Below are positions 1 through 12,845 of a stretch of DNA of 64,000 nucleotides, piece after piece. The notes under the pieces were generated by a model that worked only from the letters and a program-made list of their open reading frames with translations, did no database searches and had not been told where the DNA came from. The first letter of the stretch is position 1; each line of letters starts with the position of its first letter. The position numbers and the translations under genes were made by a program. The DNA is from Gnetum montanum. Its lineage: Eukaryota; Streptophyta; Gnetopsida; Gnetales; Gnetaceae. The stretch lies in the NCBI GenBank assembly GCA_015680685.1, contig MNCI01035767.1, positions 624,101-688,100 on the forward strand, written 5' to 3'.

Positions 1-704
1 AGCGTGTGATAAGTACGACTTAGTTACGAGCACCCACGGGTGTGTACGGCTGGCTAAGGAATCGGCTGCTTATCACACGTAGGCTAAATAGGTGCCTCAG
101 TACGACCACTTCGAGCACTTGCGTTACGTGTGGCGATCCCAGTAACGATTAGCGTTTGGTAAGCTGCAGTTGCATAGTTCAGGATGTGTCTGGCAAGTGG
201 GAACGGATGCTGATGCTAGTTAATTTAGACTTAGATCTTAGTTAGAGTTAGTTTAGTTTCTCGACTCTTTCCTCCTGGTAGCATAGAAGATAAGCCGAAA
301 ATACCAAAAAAATCACATACCTCGGACTTGCTTAACCATACACCGTGACACATACAAGCAAGCCTGGGAAGACAACGAACGATTAACCCCAAGTGTTTCT
401 TGTGGCGTTAAGGCATTTAGTCTACGGAGTTCGACCGGATCGCGCATGCACGCTCGTATTCGTATGGTGGAGTGTAGGGGTACCTCGCCACTCATCAGAC
501 ACCCTGCTACACTCTAGCATAACTGGACCTAATGCCCACATGTAACGCAGTATAAACCCTTCTCACACATAGTTGTTTTAATACCATGTAAGTCCTTGTC
601 TGATCGACAAGACTATTTAGGGAACCTTGTTTCCATTTCCCAACACGTCCTTCGCATGGATTCAAGGTTAAGTTGTATGCTTGCGAACCTCTTGGTGTTT
701 CAGC
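1..704 (-). mobile_element. LTR-like end of a younger, unidentified element
   Basis: This stretch differs from everything to its right: it is GC-richer and keeps many CpG dinucleotides, whereas the rest of the window is CpG-poor as old methylated DNA is. Homology between element I and element II starts to the right of it, near 705-720. Its right edge reads CTCTTGGTGTTTCA, so on the minus strand it begins TGAAACACC, like the LTR starts elsewhere in the window. I infer the terminus of an LTR element that extends left of the window and interrupts element I. The 705-720 flank is not purine-rich on the minus strand, so this looks like an outer edge. No coding region is convincing; two open minus frames of about 60 codons match nothing I know. 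Confidence 0.4.
3..79. repeat. perfect 11-bp inverted repeat
   Basis: CGTGTGATAAG at 3-13 and its exact reverse complement CTTATCACACG at 69-79 could form a hairpin with a 55-base loop. It lies in the CpG-rich block at the window start. Function unknown. Confidence 0.6.
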
Positions 705-807
705 CACTAATGTTTTCAGACATTACAGAAGCCTTCCATCCTTCTCACAACTAGCGTAGAACTTCCATTTTCTCCTAATCTCAATCATCCCTAGTTTTAA
801 GCTTACC

Positions 808-3800
808 ATGACACCTAAGTAACAAGGGGAAAAGAGTCAGAACCTTATGATTCAAAAGATGGATGAGCATTCCAAGGAACTATTAGAGGTTCCTAGGCCT
901 ATCTCTAGTCAAGCCTCATCTATCACCACTCTAAAGTAGTTAGTTCCACCTATTTTTATTTTTATTTATAGCTATTTTCTATGGTTTTTTACATTTTTCT
1001 TACCACATATGGGGCCATTTTTCTAAGATCTACTATGATAGAGGTGGTAAAAAAAAATTCTCTCAAAATCCCACCAATTATTTTAACCATTTCCACATGG
1101 ATCCATGGTTGTTTCATTGTTTTTTCCTCAACAGATTTGATTTTTAAAATCAATTGTGTTGTTTTTGTGCTTTTTTCACAAACTTTTGGGTTATGGCCAC
1201 CTTTTAAAATCTAGGCCAAAGTATTCATCAAAGTTAAATTTTAAAAAAAAATCCTACCCCATTATTTTGGTGCACTTTTTAATAGGTATTGATCATTTTG
1301 GCCATGTTATGTTAGGTTTTAACTTTTTAGCTTTTTACATGGAAAAAGCAAGCTTTGTATTTTTTTATTACAAAAATGGCTAATATTTTTAGAACTTGAT
1401 AATATGGGTTTGTAGCTCTTCATTTAAGCTTTCCAAAAAATGTTATCTTTTTCAATTTGAATTAATAACAATGGATTTATGGTTATTTTCCTAAGGTCAT
1501 GCAATTAGGTTTTTAATGCCATTTTTAAAATTTCATGTAAGTTCATGAATATTTCTAAGAAAATATCAAGGGTTTTGGATATTCTTTGGCTATGGCTGAG
1601 TAAGCCTTAGCTTCGTCTTTCCAAAAAAGGTGGAATCACTCTGATTGAATTTAAACCAAATTTTTTATGAATCCTATGTCGAAAGGAGACATATTCTATT
1701 TTCAAAATTTTGTCCACATTGGAAAATTTTTTTCTAAATAAATGACAAGGGTTTTGCATTTTCTTTAAGAATTGGTATGTAGGGCTTTATTTAATATTTC
1801 AAATAATGGTGGAATCACTCTGTTTGAAGCACAAATGAATTTTGGACAAATTTTTTCCTAACTCTACATGAAAAGGCAATTCATGGTTTGCTTATCTGTC
1901 AATATTCCATGTAAAAATGGCTATGTATTTTTTGTTCCAAAAGTTATGGTTGCAAATTTTTTGATTTTATGGTTATTTTCATGGTGGAATCACTAAAATT
2001 AGAGCTTTCATAAATTTTTGGTTATGGTTGTGTAAATAAGGAAAAATTGCAATCGTAGCACATTACCCCTTTGGGGATGGAAGTGATTGATATGTGTAGT
2101 TTTTCATGTAAACTCTTGTGAAACTTATGCTTTAAATATGGCTTCACTAGATTTCATTTTAATTTTTACTATGGCTATATTCTTTTTAAAATTTTTAATA
2201 CCTTTTTAGGTTTTAATGTTTTTTCTAAATTTATGCATAGTTTAGACTAAGGCTTAGTTTTGGCTATAATATTTTGGTTATGAAGTAAAAGGCTATAAAA
2301 TATGGTAACAATGCTTTTATGGAATTCCTTAATTTAACTTAGATAAACATCTCAGAGTTTTCTATAGAGGCTAATTTCACCTCCAACTTAATGTTTTTTC
2401 TAAATTTGCCAAGTATTTTCATAATGTAAAGATATTCAAGGTTGTAATAATGTTTTCTCATGGAATTGCTTAAGCTAATTTAGATAAACACCTTGGAGAT
2501 TTTTATAGAGGCTAATTTCACCTCCAACTTAATGTTTTTTCTAAATTTTTCAAGTGATGTCAAATTGTCATAATGTTTTTGTTTTGCTTTCTGCATGGTT
2601 TACTTGACATCTGTACTCATCATTATGGAATTGGTGGGTATCCTATGCTATATTGGTCATCCCAAGACCAATATCCCACTCCCCGATATGGCTTTGAGAA
2701 AGCTATCGCTATGGTTCCAGCTTCGGATGATGTTGTGGTCACACTTGTTTGTAGATGTGGCAGGGGTTATAGTGGTGACCCTACTACCTTGGGCATCCAA
2801 CATGATTGTCAAAATTATTTCTGACATGCCACCCCCAAAGATAGTAGAGGGCTTAGTAGACATGATCAACCCACATTACCTCATAGATTTCTAAATGATT
2901 CTAAAGTATAGAAAGTATAATGCTAATAATACTTTAATGGTGGTGCATAGAGCTCACATGTTATTCCAAAATCTGTTAGGCATTGTGTATCATCTACAAG
3001 GGTAAGCATGGCTATTATAATGTTTTTATGCTTTTGGCTTAACTATCTTCTCTAACTTCATTAGTTTTACAAACTTCTTACAAGTACAAGGTCAATAATT
3101 AAATCTTGGTAGTGGCACAAACTACTTTGGACAAATTCACCAAGAGTCCTTAGATCATAATTGTTGTGTATCAACATTTAAGATGAGACTTTGATGCATA
3201 TGCCTCAAGGTTCAATTTTATATACAATAAGTGCAAGGATGATGGAACGATGCACAACTAGTGGGTAGATTTCAATACCTCTATGGATTAGACCCTTGTA
3301 ACAAAGGCCCCCACATCGAAGAAGGAAAGGAAAGGTAAACAAAAAAGCTATAGCTTTGAATGTTTCATGGCTATAACTTTGAATGTTCTATTACTTTGAC
3401 TAGTTGTTAAAATTTCATATGTTGATGCTAAGCTTTTGGTTATTGCTTTGAAAGATCTTCCACCTCTGATGATGTCACCATACCACTTTTAGGGACATGT
3501 CATGAGGATACCTTCATCTTGAAGTTTGATGAGGCAACACCAGCATAGGAATAGCTAAAGGGACAAGTGGCTAGGTACGTTGAAGCAAACATCTAACATG
3601 CAAGATTTCTTGATGTATTTATGGCACATATTTCTTTAATCCCTGCTATGAAGATGTTTCATGTGATAGACTTCTTCGATGAGAAGGTTGGTCATTTCAA
3701 CACCATCATCTGAGATGTAAAGGAGAACATGGATGTTTTTGCGAAACTTTTTCATGACATTTTTGGTGTTCCCACTGATGGGTAAAGGTTTCCACCAAGA

Positions 3801-6135
3801 TAGTAATGGAAATTGGTTATCATGAGGAAGTTTTGGAGTGGCTTGATACCAACATGGGCCACTTTGAAATTTTCATGAATAGCTTCACAAACCCTAATGC
3901 AAAGGAATCATATCCTTTGTTCAGGTCTTGTGCATTTTCCAAACTGTTATTGCAAAAGAATGTATATGTCATAGTGTAAGGGTGGACCTTTAAAAAGGTC
4001 CTAATGGAGGACACTACATTTGACTCAGTGGTTTCTTTGGCTACTAGGCTTCAAGAGGAGATCCTTAGATTTTGTGTTGACATATCTACAATAATCCATA
4101 TGCACTTTGCATTTTTTGTAGGTTATCTAGAGAGGTTTGCAATGCTTTTGGTGATGTATAGGAATGGATGATAGATTTCCCAAGACCCAAGCCAACTTTC
4201 TAGGCCTTGGATAAAGCCAAATTATCCAATAGTATAGTTCTAGAGCCTACCATAGGGAATGGATGATACATTATCCATCACCACTAAGAAACTTGATGTT
4301 AGGTAGTGCAAGTATCCTAATAGAATTGTATGATGATGAGCCTTTCACATTTCCTACTAGTGTTCAAGATGCTATAAAATGACATATGGAGGCCTAAGGA
4401 ATAGTTAGAGAGAAACGTAAGAGCCCTATGGAGGAAGCACCACTAACATTATACTAGCCTACCACAAAGAAGATTAAGTTTAAGCTTTGGGAATTGCAGT
4501 AGGTAGTTATAAGTATTCTTTGTTTAAATATGGCTATTTTATGTTTTACAATTTATGGCTACTTTATTGTTTCATATGTTAACCAATTTTCTATATGCTA
4601 TGATTATAGACTAGCATTAGGCTATGGTAGCCTAGACTACTACAAAGGTAGAATAAAGGTGTGTGGAAGAGGCACTCCTAAAGTAACCTTTGATTGAAGG
4701 ATTTGTTGATGTAGGTATAGATGATCTAGATGCCTTGATTGGTGAGGCAATGGTAGGTACATCCCCCATCATCTTCCTAGAAGAGGAAGAGGAGGAGGAT
4801 GGGCAAGGTATGTCCATGCCTCAATTCTTTCATTTTATCTCATTTTTTATCTTTGGTTTTCATCCTAACCTTTCAATGATTATTATGCGTATAGTAGTTT
4901 TTGAGCCACCAATGGAACCACCTATCCCTAAGTTTTGTGTGAAACCATGGGTAGAGATTCTAAACAAAGTGGAGTTCATGCATGGGATGGCTAAGGACAT
5001 CATCAATCAGTTGCATTAGGTTGCATCCAAGATAGATAAGGACTTTTTTTATGCTTTAGTTGTAGGTTGTGCTTATGTTATGGCTATCTTAGGTTGTGCA
5101 TCATGTTTATGGTTGAATTTTGTGCTTATGTAGTGCCTTCCATGGAGTGGGACCCTAGCAGAGACATGGAGATAGAATCGTTGCCTAAGCTTCCCTCTAT
5201 GTATCTAGTGTACCCTTGAAGTTGTACAAGAGTGCTACTGATCTAGCAATCTCATGTGCAAAAACTTCATGGGAGCTAGAGAGGTCCAACAAATTCCTAT
5301 GGAAGGAAGTTATGAACTTAAGGGAAAAGACTCAATGGCAGGAGAAGACAATTAGAGATCTCTAAGACCACAAGGCCTTTGTGGAGGCCTAAGTGACCAA
5401 CTCAGGGAAGTTATGAACTAGGCACATCACATGGACTAGCTACTGGCATGTTGTTTAGGATAAAGTAGCAATCCTATGGGAGATGATGGAACAATGTATG
5501 TAGATGGACCTCATCTCCTAGGTGATTGAGGACTAGAAGGATCACTACGCTTGGGTCGTAGAGTGGGGTAAGAAATGAAAGGCCCACAAGAAATAGTATA
5601 AGGTGAATCATGGGGCCTACTTTAAGTGGCTCAATGAGGAGTTAATTGAATAGTACAAAAGAGAGCTATTCACCTATGGAATCTAGGTAGAGAGTTCTTA
5701 TCAACTTTTAAAAGTACTCTCATAGTGTAGCAATCCCCTACTACTTAGATTACCACTACTATAGGCAAGACCTCTATGGCTTCTACTACCTATGAGCCTC
5801 CTATTTGGACTCCTATAGATACAACTAGCATCCTCTCTAGCATTGATTTTGGGGATGTTGACTAGGTCAACATGATGAAGGATCAAATCCTCCATCATTT
5901 GGAAGAAGGCCTTTTACTTCTACCCTAGGAAGTCATGGAGCTAGAGTCTCCATACGTTAGAAGTATTTTATGTTTTTGTTCTGATTTTAAGCTTTGGTTT
6001 TGACTATGAGTTACTAAATGACTATATATTGTTGCATTTTGGGCCTCAAAAGACATTGGTGACCCCAGGGGGTAGGGTTGGAATGACCCAACACTTCCTC
6101 CTTCGGATGCCACTCAACAACCTCCATCAATTTAG
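808..6135 (+). pseudogene. Opposite-strand intron-containing gene carried by element I (copy I)
   Basis: Same gene as at 52796-57699 and 16670-21904. The start is ATG at 808-810 (M-T-P-K; copy II has M-A-P-K). A very long AT-rich first intron follows. Exon 2 begins near 2597, where the acceptor AG has become AT. Recognisable pieces are the ELVGILCYIGHP segment (about 2627), the PLFRS-AFSK segment (about 3914-3950), a FAFFVGYLERF segment (about 4107) and an acidic GMSMP stretch near 4800. One intron at 4808-4894 keeps GT-AG; the next has a mutated donor (GATAG|AT, about 5035), and the last has lost its acceptor (TTTTGGG, about 6038). The gene ends with a Q-Q-P-P tail and TAG at 6135. Many in-frame stops. 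It runs antisense to gag-protease of the same element. Function unknown; see the element IV copy for the best reading. Confidence 0.7.
1450..2060 (+). repeat. ~178-bp imperfect tandem units in intron 1 (copy I)
   Basis: The phrase GGTGGAATCACT recurs at 1629, 1808 and 1983, and the text between the hits is related (a CAAGGGTTTTG phrase, then a CTAAATAAATG-like phrase). Copy II has the same units at 17241 and 17418. The array is inside the long first intron of the opposite-strand gene. I see no coding potential here; short open plus-strand frames near 981-1383 are not conserved in copy II. Confidence 0.55.
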
Positions 6136-6877
6136 CTTATTAGCTATTTGTCTTTTATTTTCATGTTAATGGCTATGATTAGCCAAGACTATGTTATAGT
6201 TGGTTATTATTCTTTGACATTCTCGCCACACAGTGTAGCCATGGCTATGTATGTTGTGGAAATTTTAACTTTAGAACTAAATTTTAGTTTCATTTTTGGC
6301 TATATGTATCTGTAATTGTAGTAAACATTGTAAATGTTGTAAACATTGAGAATGGCTATGTTGACATTTTGGTTATAACATTAAATGGCTAATTGAAAAA
6401 AAGAAATGTAATAACAAAAAAGATGTTTTCTAGTTTTAGGCCATCATGTGCATAGGTTATATTATGTGATTGTGGCTACATTGAGAGTTTAAGGCCATGG
6501 CAAGCCATAATGCTAGTTTAAAGTCTTAGCAAACTATGACACTAGTTTATAGTCTTAGTGGACTAGGTTGTGTGATTATCTTTACCAGTTTAAGGCCATG
6601 GTGAGTGATGATGCCAGTTTAAGGTCTTAGAAAACCGATTATAAAAAAGAAGTATATTTATAAGGCTTTTTTGATGTTTATAACATAAGTAAAAATAAAG
6701 AAAGGTTGTAACAAATACGTAAAAATGCAAAAAAACTTAGTCTACATGCATAGGTTACCTACATAAAGTGTAAAATAAAAAATTTATAAAAGTATATAAA
6801 AAATTACAAAAGAAAGCTAAGGCTAAGTGGTTACCAATGCTTTTGGCCATAGGGGCATGGGAAGATTAAGGTGAACT
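6136..6877. repeat. Module-boundary spacer with AGTTTAAGGCCATGG repeats (site B, copy I)
   Basis: Between the end of the opposite-strand gene and the end of gag-protease lies an AT-rich spacer. Its 6485-6640 part holds about five units of a 30-35 bp minisatellite with core GCCAGTTTAAGGCCATGG, alternating with the variant AGTTTATAGTCTTAGTGGAC. The same word occurs at the equivalent site in elements III (27050-27300) and IV (58060-58275). No gene is seen in the rest. Confidence 0.65.
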
Positions 6878-9800
6878 TCACTTGTTCAAATTCTTCCTAA
6901 TTTTTGAAAGATTAGGGTGTGAGTAATTCCTACTCTGCATAAGCTCATATTCACCATCTCCTTCAGTTACAATGTTAAAAGGGAGTTCATCCCATAATGC
7001 ATTCCATTTCTTAACATTGTCATCGTTGGCTTTCTTGGGTTATTAGTCTTCATGGCTGGGAGCTTCTTCTTGAAGCTCCACTTTGGACTCCTACTCTATG
7101 TCTACATTTTTGACAACCAAGGAAACTATGTTATCACCATGAATGATGATTTCACCTTCCTTGTAAGGAAGTTGAATTTCTTGATGGATGGAAGAGAACA
7201 CAACTTGTAATTGAGCCAACCAAGGTCTTTCTAGGATTAGGTTGAATCTTGGTGTCTCTTCCATCAACACGAAATTGGCAATTATTGGGAAATGCTCCTC
7301 AACTACAAAATCCAAGGAGATGGACCTCTTGATGGAAACCCTTGATCTATTGAAGGACTTAAGAGTTATGATGGTTGTAGATTGTATTTGCTCAGTTAGG
7401 CCTAAGTGTTCAACAATGGTGCATGGGATGAAGTTGGTTATAGCTCCATCATCAACATGCACTCAATGTATTTTAAATTGTCCTATGCATATGGTTATGA
7501 ATAAAGGGGTTGTAGTTACTTTATCATTTTGGGGATTAACCTTAATTTCACTATTGCAAAATACAAGGTGCATTGAATTTGCATCTTTTAATGAGGATGG
7601 AACAATCACTACATGGATGGATTCCTTGTTAGTGGGTATATTATCACTAATTGGGATGGAAGTCAACATTTTGACTAGTGCCTCACAATGTGTGTTTTAA
7701 GTCATGATCTAGTCATACAAGCTTAGAGTTATGTTTTTTTTGCTTGAGGAATTGCCTATATTGCTCCATTTCACTAAATATGTTTTTATCATTGGCTATG
7801 GACTTGTCACCCAAGTCATGCTTTATTTCCTCCATGCACCCTAAAATGTGAAATTTGGCTTTAGGTTATGATTGTTGGAGCTTTTTCTTGTTGTTTTGGT
7901 TGTGGGTTTTAGTGTCCTTCTATGGCTTGTTAGTTAGAGTAGGCTAGGTAGAGAAGGTCATGGATATAGCCAAAATGGAAGTGGACTTTAGTGGACCCAC
8001 TTTCTTTCATGCCTCTGTCTCCTTATCACTCTTATTATCAAGCTTTTACTTATGCATCTTCCTTTATTTGGCTAAAATTTTTTGGTGGTTAGCCATTCAT
8101 TGTGAGGAAGAGGAAATATCATTAAACACCATAGGAGGTTGTTGTGTAATTTTCTGAGCTATGACTGGTTATGTTTTCTTAGGCTAGGAGACCTTGATGA
8201 CAAAAGGTTCCCTAGGAGGCACTCATGATGGTACTCTTACGAAGAAGGGGGATCTTGAGCTATGCAAAGCAGAAGAAGCCCTTTCACCACAAAGGGGTAC
8301 TTGAATCACAAATGGTTCTCTTTCAAGTCTTTGTTCATCATCAATTTTGAATGTTGAAATAACATAGGTGTTGTCATTAACATTTACTGAATCTTTGTAG
8401 ACCTACATCAACTAGTCTTGTGGTCTAACTAGATTGGAAGCATCTAAGACCAACTTCCCACTATCTTTCATCCTTTGTAGGTCATCCTTTAGTGCAAGGA
8501 AGAAGTTTTTATCATGACCAGGTAGTTAATAATAATGGTAAAAGTGGTCTAGTTCGAAGTATCTAGGCAGTTGCATGTCATCTTTCATTACTCTAGTGGG
8601 GTATTTGGCTATTTTGCATAACTTCTTATGTTTCTTTCGAGTGCCTTTAGTCATTTTTTTGTGTTACATGCATCAACTCCTTAATACTTGGTTTAGTAAC
8701 TAAGATGGTTTCATAGGTAAGGTAGTGTATTTAAACCTATTCTTTCTTTCAAAGTTAGATCTATTTATTGTCAATGGAGCAATCCTAAAGGTTGATGATT
8801 GGTTATTGTGGTCATTAGTAGGGGTCTTGGGTGGATTGGCCTTCAACCCTTGGTTTATGGTCTTTGTTTCTTTTGTCACAATTGCTATGGTCATGCTGTT
8901 TTGTTTGCTCTTTTTTTTGTCTCTCTACACATGTTGATTTTATATGCTACATAGGTTGGATCATGACTAGCCTTTGCAGCATCTTCTATGTTCTTAGTCT
9001 ACAAGAACACTTGGCTAAGAGACAATAGATTGAGGTAGTAGAGTTTTGACTTGATAAAGGAATTTACTCCTCTCTTAAATATGTCTAAAAATGGGCTTTA
9101 GCTATAAGCTCTAGTATTTTTTTTAGTAGTCCATTTCATCAGCGGATGAACTTATATACAGGATCTAAGGATCCCTGCTTAGCCTTCATGACTTAGTCAA
9201 GCATGGTATCAAGCTTCAAGTTATACTCGAAGTGGTTGACAAATTGGAAAAACAAATCCTCCAAAGAGGATATGAATCCACTAGGTAATGCATGATACCA
9301 ATCAAGTCCTTTCCTAGTGAAGGACATAGGGAAAATCCTCATGAGGGTTATGAGGCCATGGCTACAATAGTAAGTATTCAAATCAAAAGGTAATAAGGTG
9401 AGCATTAGGATTACCTTCTCCATTATATTTGCTAAATTTTGGAATAGGGACACTAAGAGGAAGTGTCAAGGGTAGGACTATAAGACTTATGGTATTGTCC
9501 TGGTAGAAATTCATAATCCTAACAATCTTTTTGGTAGAGGCTTTAAGCCTTTTCAACTCCTCTATTAGGTTCTAGATCATTTGAAAGGCTTAATCCAAGC
9601 CCTATGGTGCCCCTGTTGGTTGTGGGGCTTGTACATAAGGTTGTGGTGTTTGGTGTAAGGCTTGTGGCCTCACTATGAGTTGCATCACAAAAGGAAGTAA
9701 TTGCATTATGGTTGTGGATTGTGGGCTAAACAAGGAAAATCATGTTTGTGCTAGTACCTAAGGCACAAATGGGACAGATGGGATGTGTGACCTCTAAGTT

Positions 9801-10434
9801 GCTTGGGATCCCATGGTGGACCCCCTACAAGTAGTTAATGGATTTGTGGTGGTAAAAGCCACCATTAATGATTGCACAAATTGAGGCCATGTGAAAAATG
9901 ACATAGATGGATTATGAATCATAGTTTGTGGCATCGATTATGTTTGATGTGTACTAATAACCTATGTGGGTTTAGCTATAGAAAATGGTGACATCATGCC
10001 CATGGAGAAAACAAAGGCATTAGGGGAAGGCTCGGTGGCCTTGGGGGTTTCTTGTTGAAACAATCCCCCAAGATGTTTTTAGGCTCAGATTCTACCCTAA
10101 ATTCATCATCCTCTTCCTATCCTTCCTCAAATCTATATTTTTCATCCTCTTCCTCCATCTCAATGACTTGGGCTAGTATACCTACATAGATATCAGATAG
10201 ATGTATTTGTTCATAGGGGGGAGGAATTTACTCATTACCATTACAATGGATAAGTTCAAACTTCCTTTTGGCTTATGCTTCCAAACATGGAATCAAAATG
10301 CCTACCTAGATTTTGGCACAAATGAAGTTATATCGATCTTCATTTATAACTACAAAATTAGAAATTTTCCCTCTAACCCTCAATGATTGTCTACATTTGA
10401 TGACAATAGGATCTTTGGGGTCATACACCCTCAT
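6878..10434 (-). pseudogene. gag-protease polyprotein remnant, element I
   Basis: Structural polyprotein plus aspartic protease of a Ty3/gypsy element. The start is taken at ATG 10434 (M-R-V-Y-D-P-K), matching the M-N-P-Q-G-P start in element IV, followed by a YNFICAKI segment shared by both. The gag core is at 9193-9453 (MSFTRKGLDWYHALP, then SLEDLFFQFVNHF, the retrotransposon gag pattern). A degenerate zinc-binding segment is near 8460-8530 (YHYY, then GH-K-FF-ALK-DLQRM). Protease is at 7091-7690: HVDDGA holds the catalytic Asp, and ILERPWLAQL replaces the usual ILG-RPWL. The ORF ends K-N-L-N-K-stop at 6878, so protease is not fused to reverse transcriptase. Several stops and frameshifts make it a pseudogene. 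Confidence 0.8.
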
Positions 10435-11220
10435 GGCTTATTGGCTAGGGCCTTCACTAGTGAAGATGAGGGGCAATGTGGTAGACTACTAGAAAGACAT
10501 GGCTATGGTGTTAAGAATGGCTTAAAAATGCTATAAATGATAAAATAGAAGTAAATTCTTGTGAATGGAATTCAAAAACATTTAAAGAAAACAAAAATTA
10601 TTGAAAATGAAGTACTTACTATAATTAGTAAGTTGGGGGTAAGGGGGGTTTGCTCCTTTACGAAAAATGAAAAACTAGAAATGTTGGTGTCAAGAATTAT
10701 CCAAGTTGACCTCCCAATTACCTCTAAACTAGGTATGGAAAGGGGGAAAAAGAAGTAGAGGTGAGATAATGGAAATCTCACATGTTCTAGCTCAACATTG
10801 AGGAGAGGGAAAAAAAGTTCAAAAAATCAAAGTGGAAAATTTCGTATTTCCCACTAAGAACTTAGTTTTGGTAGGTTTCCAATTTACTTAGCTTGGAAAA
10901 ATGGGGGGAAGCTAAATTTTGGAAGTTTGGTAATTTCTGAAAGGATTGCACAACCCACTATGGAAACTAGAAAAATTAGCAACAAAAGGAAAAGAAGGAA
11001 AAGGATATCAATGTAGGCTTTGGAGTTGAAAATATTCATAGTTGTTGTTGTGAAAAGCCACCACCTAACCACCTACAACTTCCACACTGTAGTTTTGGTC
11101 ACATGGGGGAAGACTAGCATTGGCTCTTTAATGTCTTGGCTATGAGAAATCAAATACAAGCATGCAAATGGCAATGTTAGCAATGGAGAAGAATAGATCT
11201 AGTGATAAAATTTGGGTAGA
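10435..11220 (-). other. 5' leader of element I
   Basis: Untranslated leader between the primer-binding site and the gag start on the minus strand. It aligns with 23874-24634 in element II, for example in the shared words TTGGAAAAATG and AGCCACCACC. No ORF is conserved between the copies. Short open frames at 10561-10781 and 10884-11072 are not shared as proteins. Confidence 0.6.
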
Positions 11221-11240
11221 GGCCCTCCTTCCAACACCAA
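11221..11240 (-). promoter_or_regulatory. Primer-binding site, element I
   Basis: Plus-strand GGCCCTCCTTCCAACACCAA; on the minus strand this reads TTGGTGTTGGAAGGAGGGCC. It lies 10 bp from the LTR I edge and matches the equivalent sites at 24635, 31932 and 62637. It begins TGG, as expected of a site pairing with a tRNA 3' CCA end. I cannot assign the tRNA; beyond TGG it does not resemble a usual T-arm complement. Confidence 0.65.
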
Positions 11241-11250
11241 GAGAAACTTT

Positions 11251-12845
11251 TGTGATCAAAAAATTTGATCACTAGAAAAAATCAAAGGATATCTAATGCA
11301 CAACAGTTCCTCAACCCACAAATCCCTAGGAGCAATGTGAAAAAATGGGATTCATGGCATCCTAGCTAGTCTAATAGAGTAGCTATGGACTTGGGGGGTT
11401 TGCAAAATGATGTAGTGAAATAGAATGAAAAAATTGATAATAGATCTAAATAATGCACATAAAATAAACAAATATATCTTACACACAAAACTCAAAACTT
11501 AAAAAATTTATTGAGAAAAAATAAAGCATAAGTGAAAAAAATGTATACAAATGATGCCTATATAGGCAATAAGGAGGGTTCACTTGGACAAGGATTCAGG
11601 GTCCATTGAAGTTGATGTAGTCAACTCCATGATTCGAATGTCGTGTCACTCTAGATGCTATCGAACCGTCAATGCTACAATCTCAAATCTAAAACATTGG
11701 CTGCTACTAGGGGATAAGAAAAAGTGGAAATTTTGGATGCTAGATTGCTCCATGTTGGAATTTGAAAATCCTTGAAGTGCAATGTTGATACCAAAAATCC
11801 ACAAATCTCAAGGTGAAGGTGCCTCCATGTTGAGGTTCAAGAGGGTGCAAACATGGAAGATTGCAAGAACTCTTGAGTGTTTGAAAATGCCCTGAGTGTT
11901 GAATTATTGCTTGACAAAATATATGTATGCTTCATGTATTCAAATGCCAAAAGAATATCCCTATTGAAAATTGCTCCACTGCCAAAGTGTGTGTAACTGC
12001 TAAAGTGTTGAACTTGTAAATGGTGTTTAAGGCTATTTTTTCTAGGTTTTGGGCCATGAATGGGACTACAAAATGGCTATGATTTGGCTTCAAAATGGTT
12101 GTAAATTAACTACAAATTGACTACCAATTTCTACCTTTTTCAGGTAAGATGGGTCCCCAAACTTGGGGGGTTACTATACATAGTAATCACCTTCCCCCAT
12201 GGCGATTCTATTTACTATAAATAGTAACTGAGACACACCTTCCACACTGGAGATGAATCTCCCATGCTAAGCTCTCCACCATGCTTGTTGAAGTGGCTAA
12301 TTAACATTGAATTGTATGAAGTGTTGAAATCTGACTTTTGTGGCTTCCATGCTAGGAGATGAAATTTTCAACACTGGGGGTGAAGACTTCATGTTGGGGG
12401 AAACTTTTGCACTAAGGGAGGAGGGTTTCTAGGCTATGCATGTAGTCTCCATACTAAAGGGATAAAGGTTTCAAAACCTCCATCCTTCCACACTAGGGAT
12501 AGGTGAGATTTACAACCCCTAACCACCCCCCACCCTACATGTGTTTTCAATGTAGAAAAGTGTATACCTTTCATAAAACCCATGAAATTTCCATTTTTAG
12601 CTTTCCAAAAGGCATTTTTGACCTTCCCAAGCCTAAATATAAACACTTGGTGCCTTTTTTCACTTAGGGAATGAGGCTTTGACCACTTATGAGGCATTTT
12701 TAGTCCCAAAACTATAAAGTATGTGAAATTTCCCACTGTGGATTACAATATTCACATTTACAATGAAGTTTTGCCTTAGGTTTCATGGGGTCAAAGCTAC
12801 ATGATCAAATTTTGGCTATATCGTGCAAATTCTTGTGGTGTTTCA
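11251..12845 (-). mobile_element. LTR I (shared by elements I and II)
   Basis: Bounded by TGTGATC at 11251 and GTGTTTCA at 12845 on the plus strand, that is TG...CA. The primer-binding site is to its left and the polypurine tract to its right, so it is both the 5' LTR of element I and the 3' LTR of element II. It aligns along its length with LTR II (24666-26237) and LTR III (31960-33454), at roughly 80-85% identity by eye. It contains paired TATA-like palindromes (12171-12227) and CCATGCT/CACACT-GGGG words near 12240-12500. An open minus frame at 12434-12736 is LTR sequence and is not preserved as a protein in LTR II or III. Confidence 0.8.
12171..12227 (-). promoter_or_regulatory. Paired palindromes, probable LTR I promoter core
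   Basis: TTACTATACATAGTAA (12171-12186) and TTACTATAAATAGTAA (12212-12227) are two near-perfect palindromes 25 bp apart. Equivalents are at 25539-25554/25581-25596 in LTR II and 32786-32801/32828-32843 in LTR III. The minus-strand reading of the second contains CTATTTATAG, a TATA-like core, which would put the transcription start near the first palindrome. The promoter role is inferred from conservation and position. Confidence 0.5.

Larger units (their letters stand above)
705..11250 (-). mobile_element. Element I: non-autonomous Ty3/gypsy (Tat-like) internal region
   Basis: Reading on the minus strand: primer-binding site at 11221-11240, leader, gag-protease remnant (10434-6878), boundary repeats (6440-6650), then an opposite-strand gene (808-6135). 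LTR I at 11251-12845 serves as its 5' LTR. No reverse transcriptase, RNase H or integrase is visible. The left end is cut at about 705 by a different sequence, so the 3' LTR is outside the window or lost. Gene order and sequence match element IV over the shared modules. Stops and frameshifts are scattered through all frames, so it is dead. Confidence 0.8.

Noticed and set aside
7242-7700. 152-codon plus-strand open frame
   Set aside because: It is the complement of the protease region, whose minus reading has HVDDGA and a PWLAQL motif; the plus frame is a shadow.
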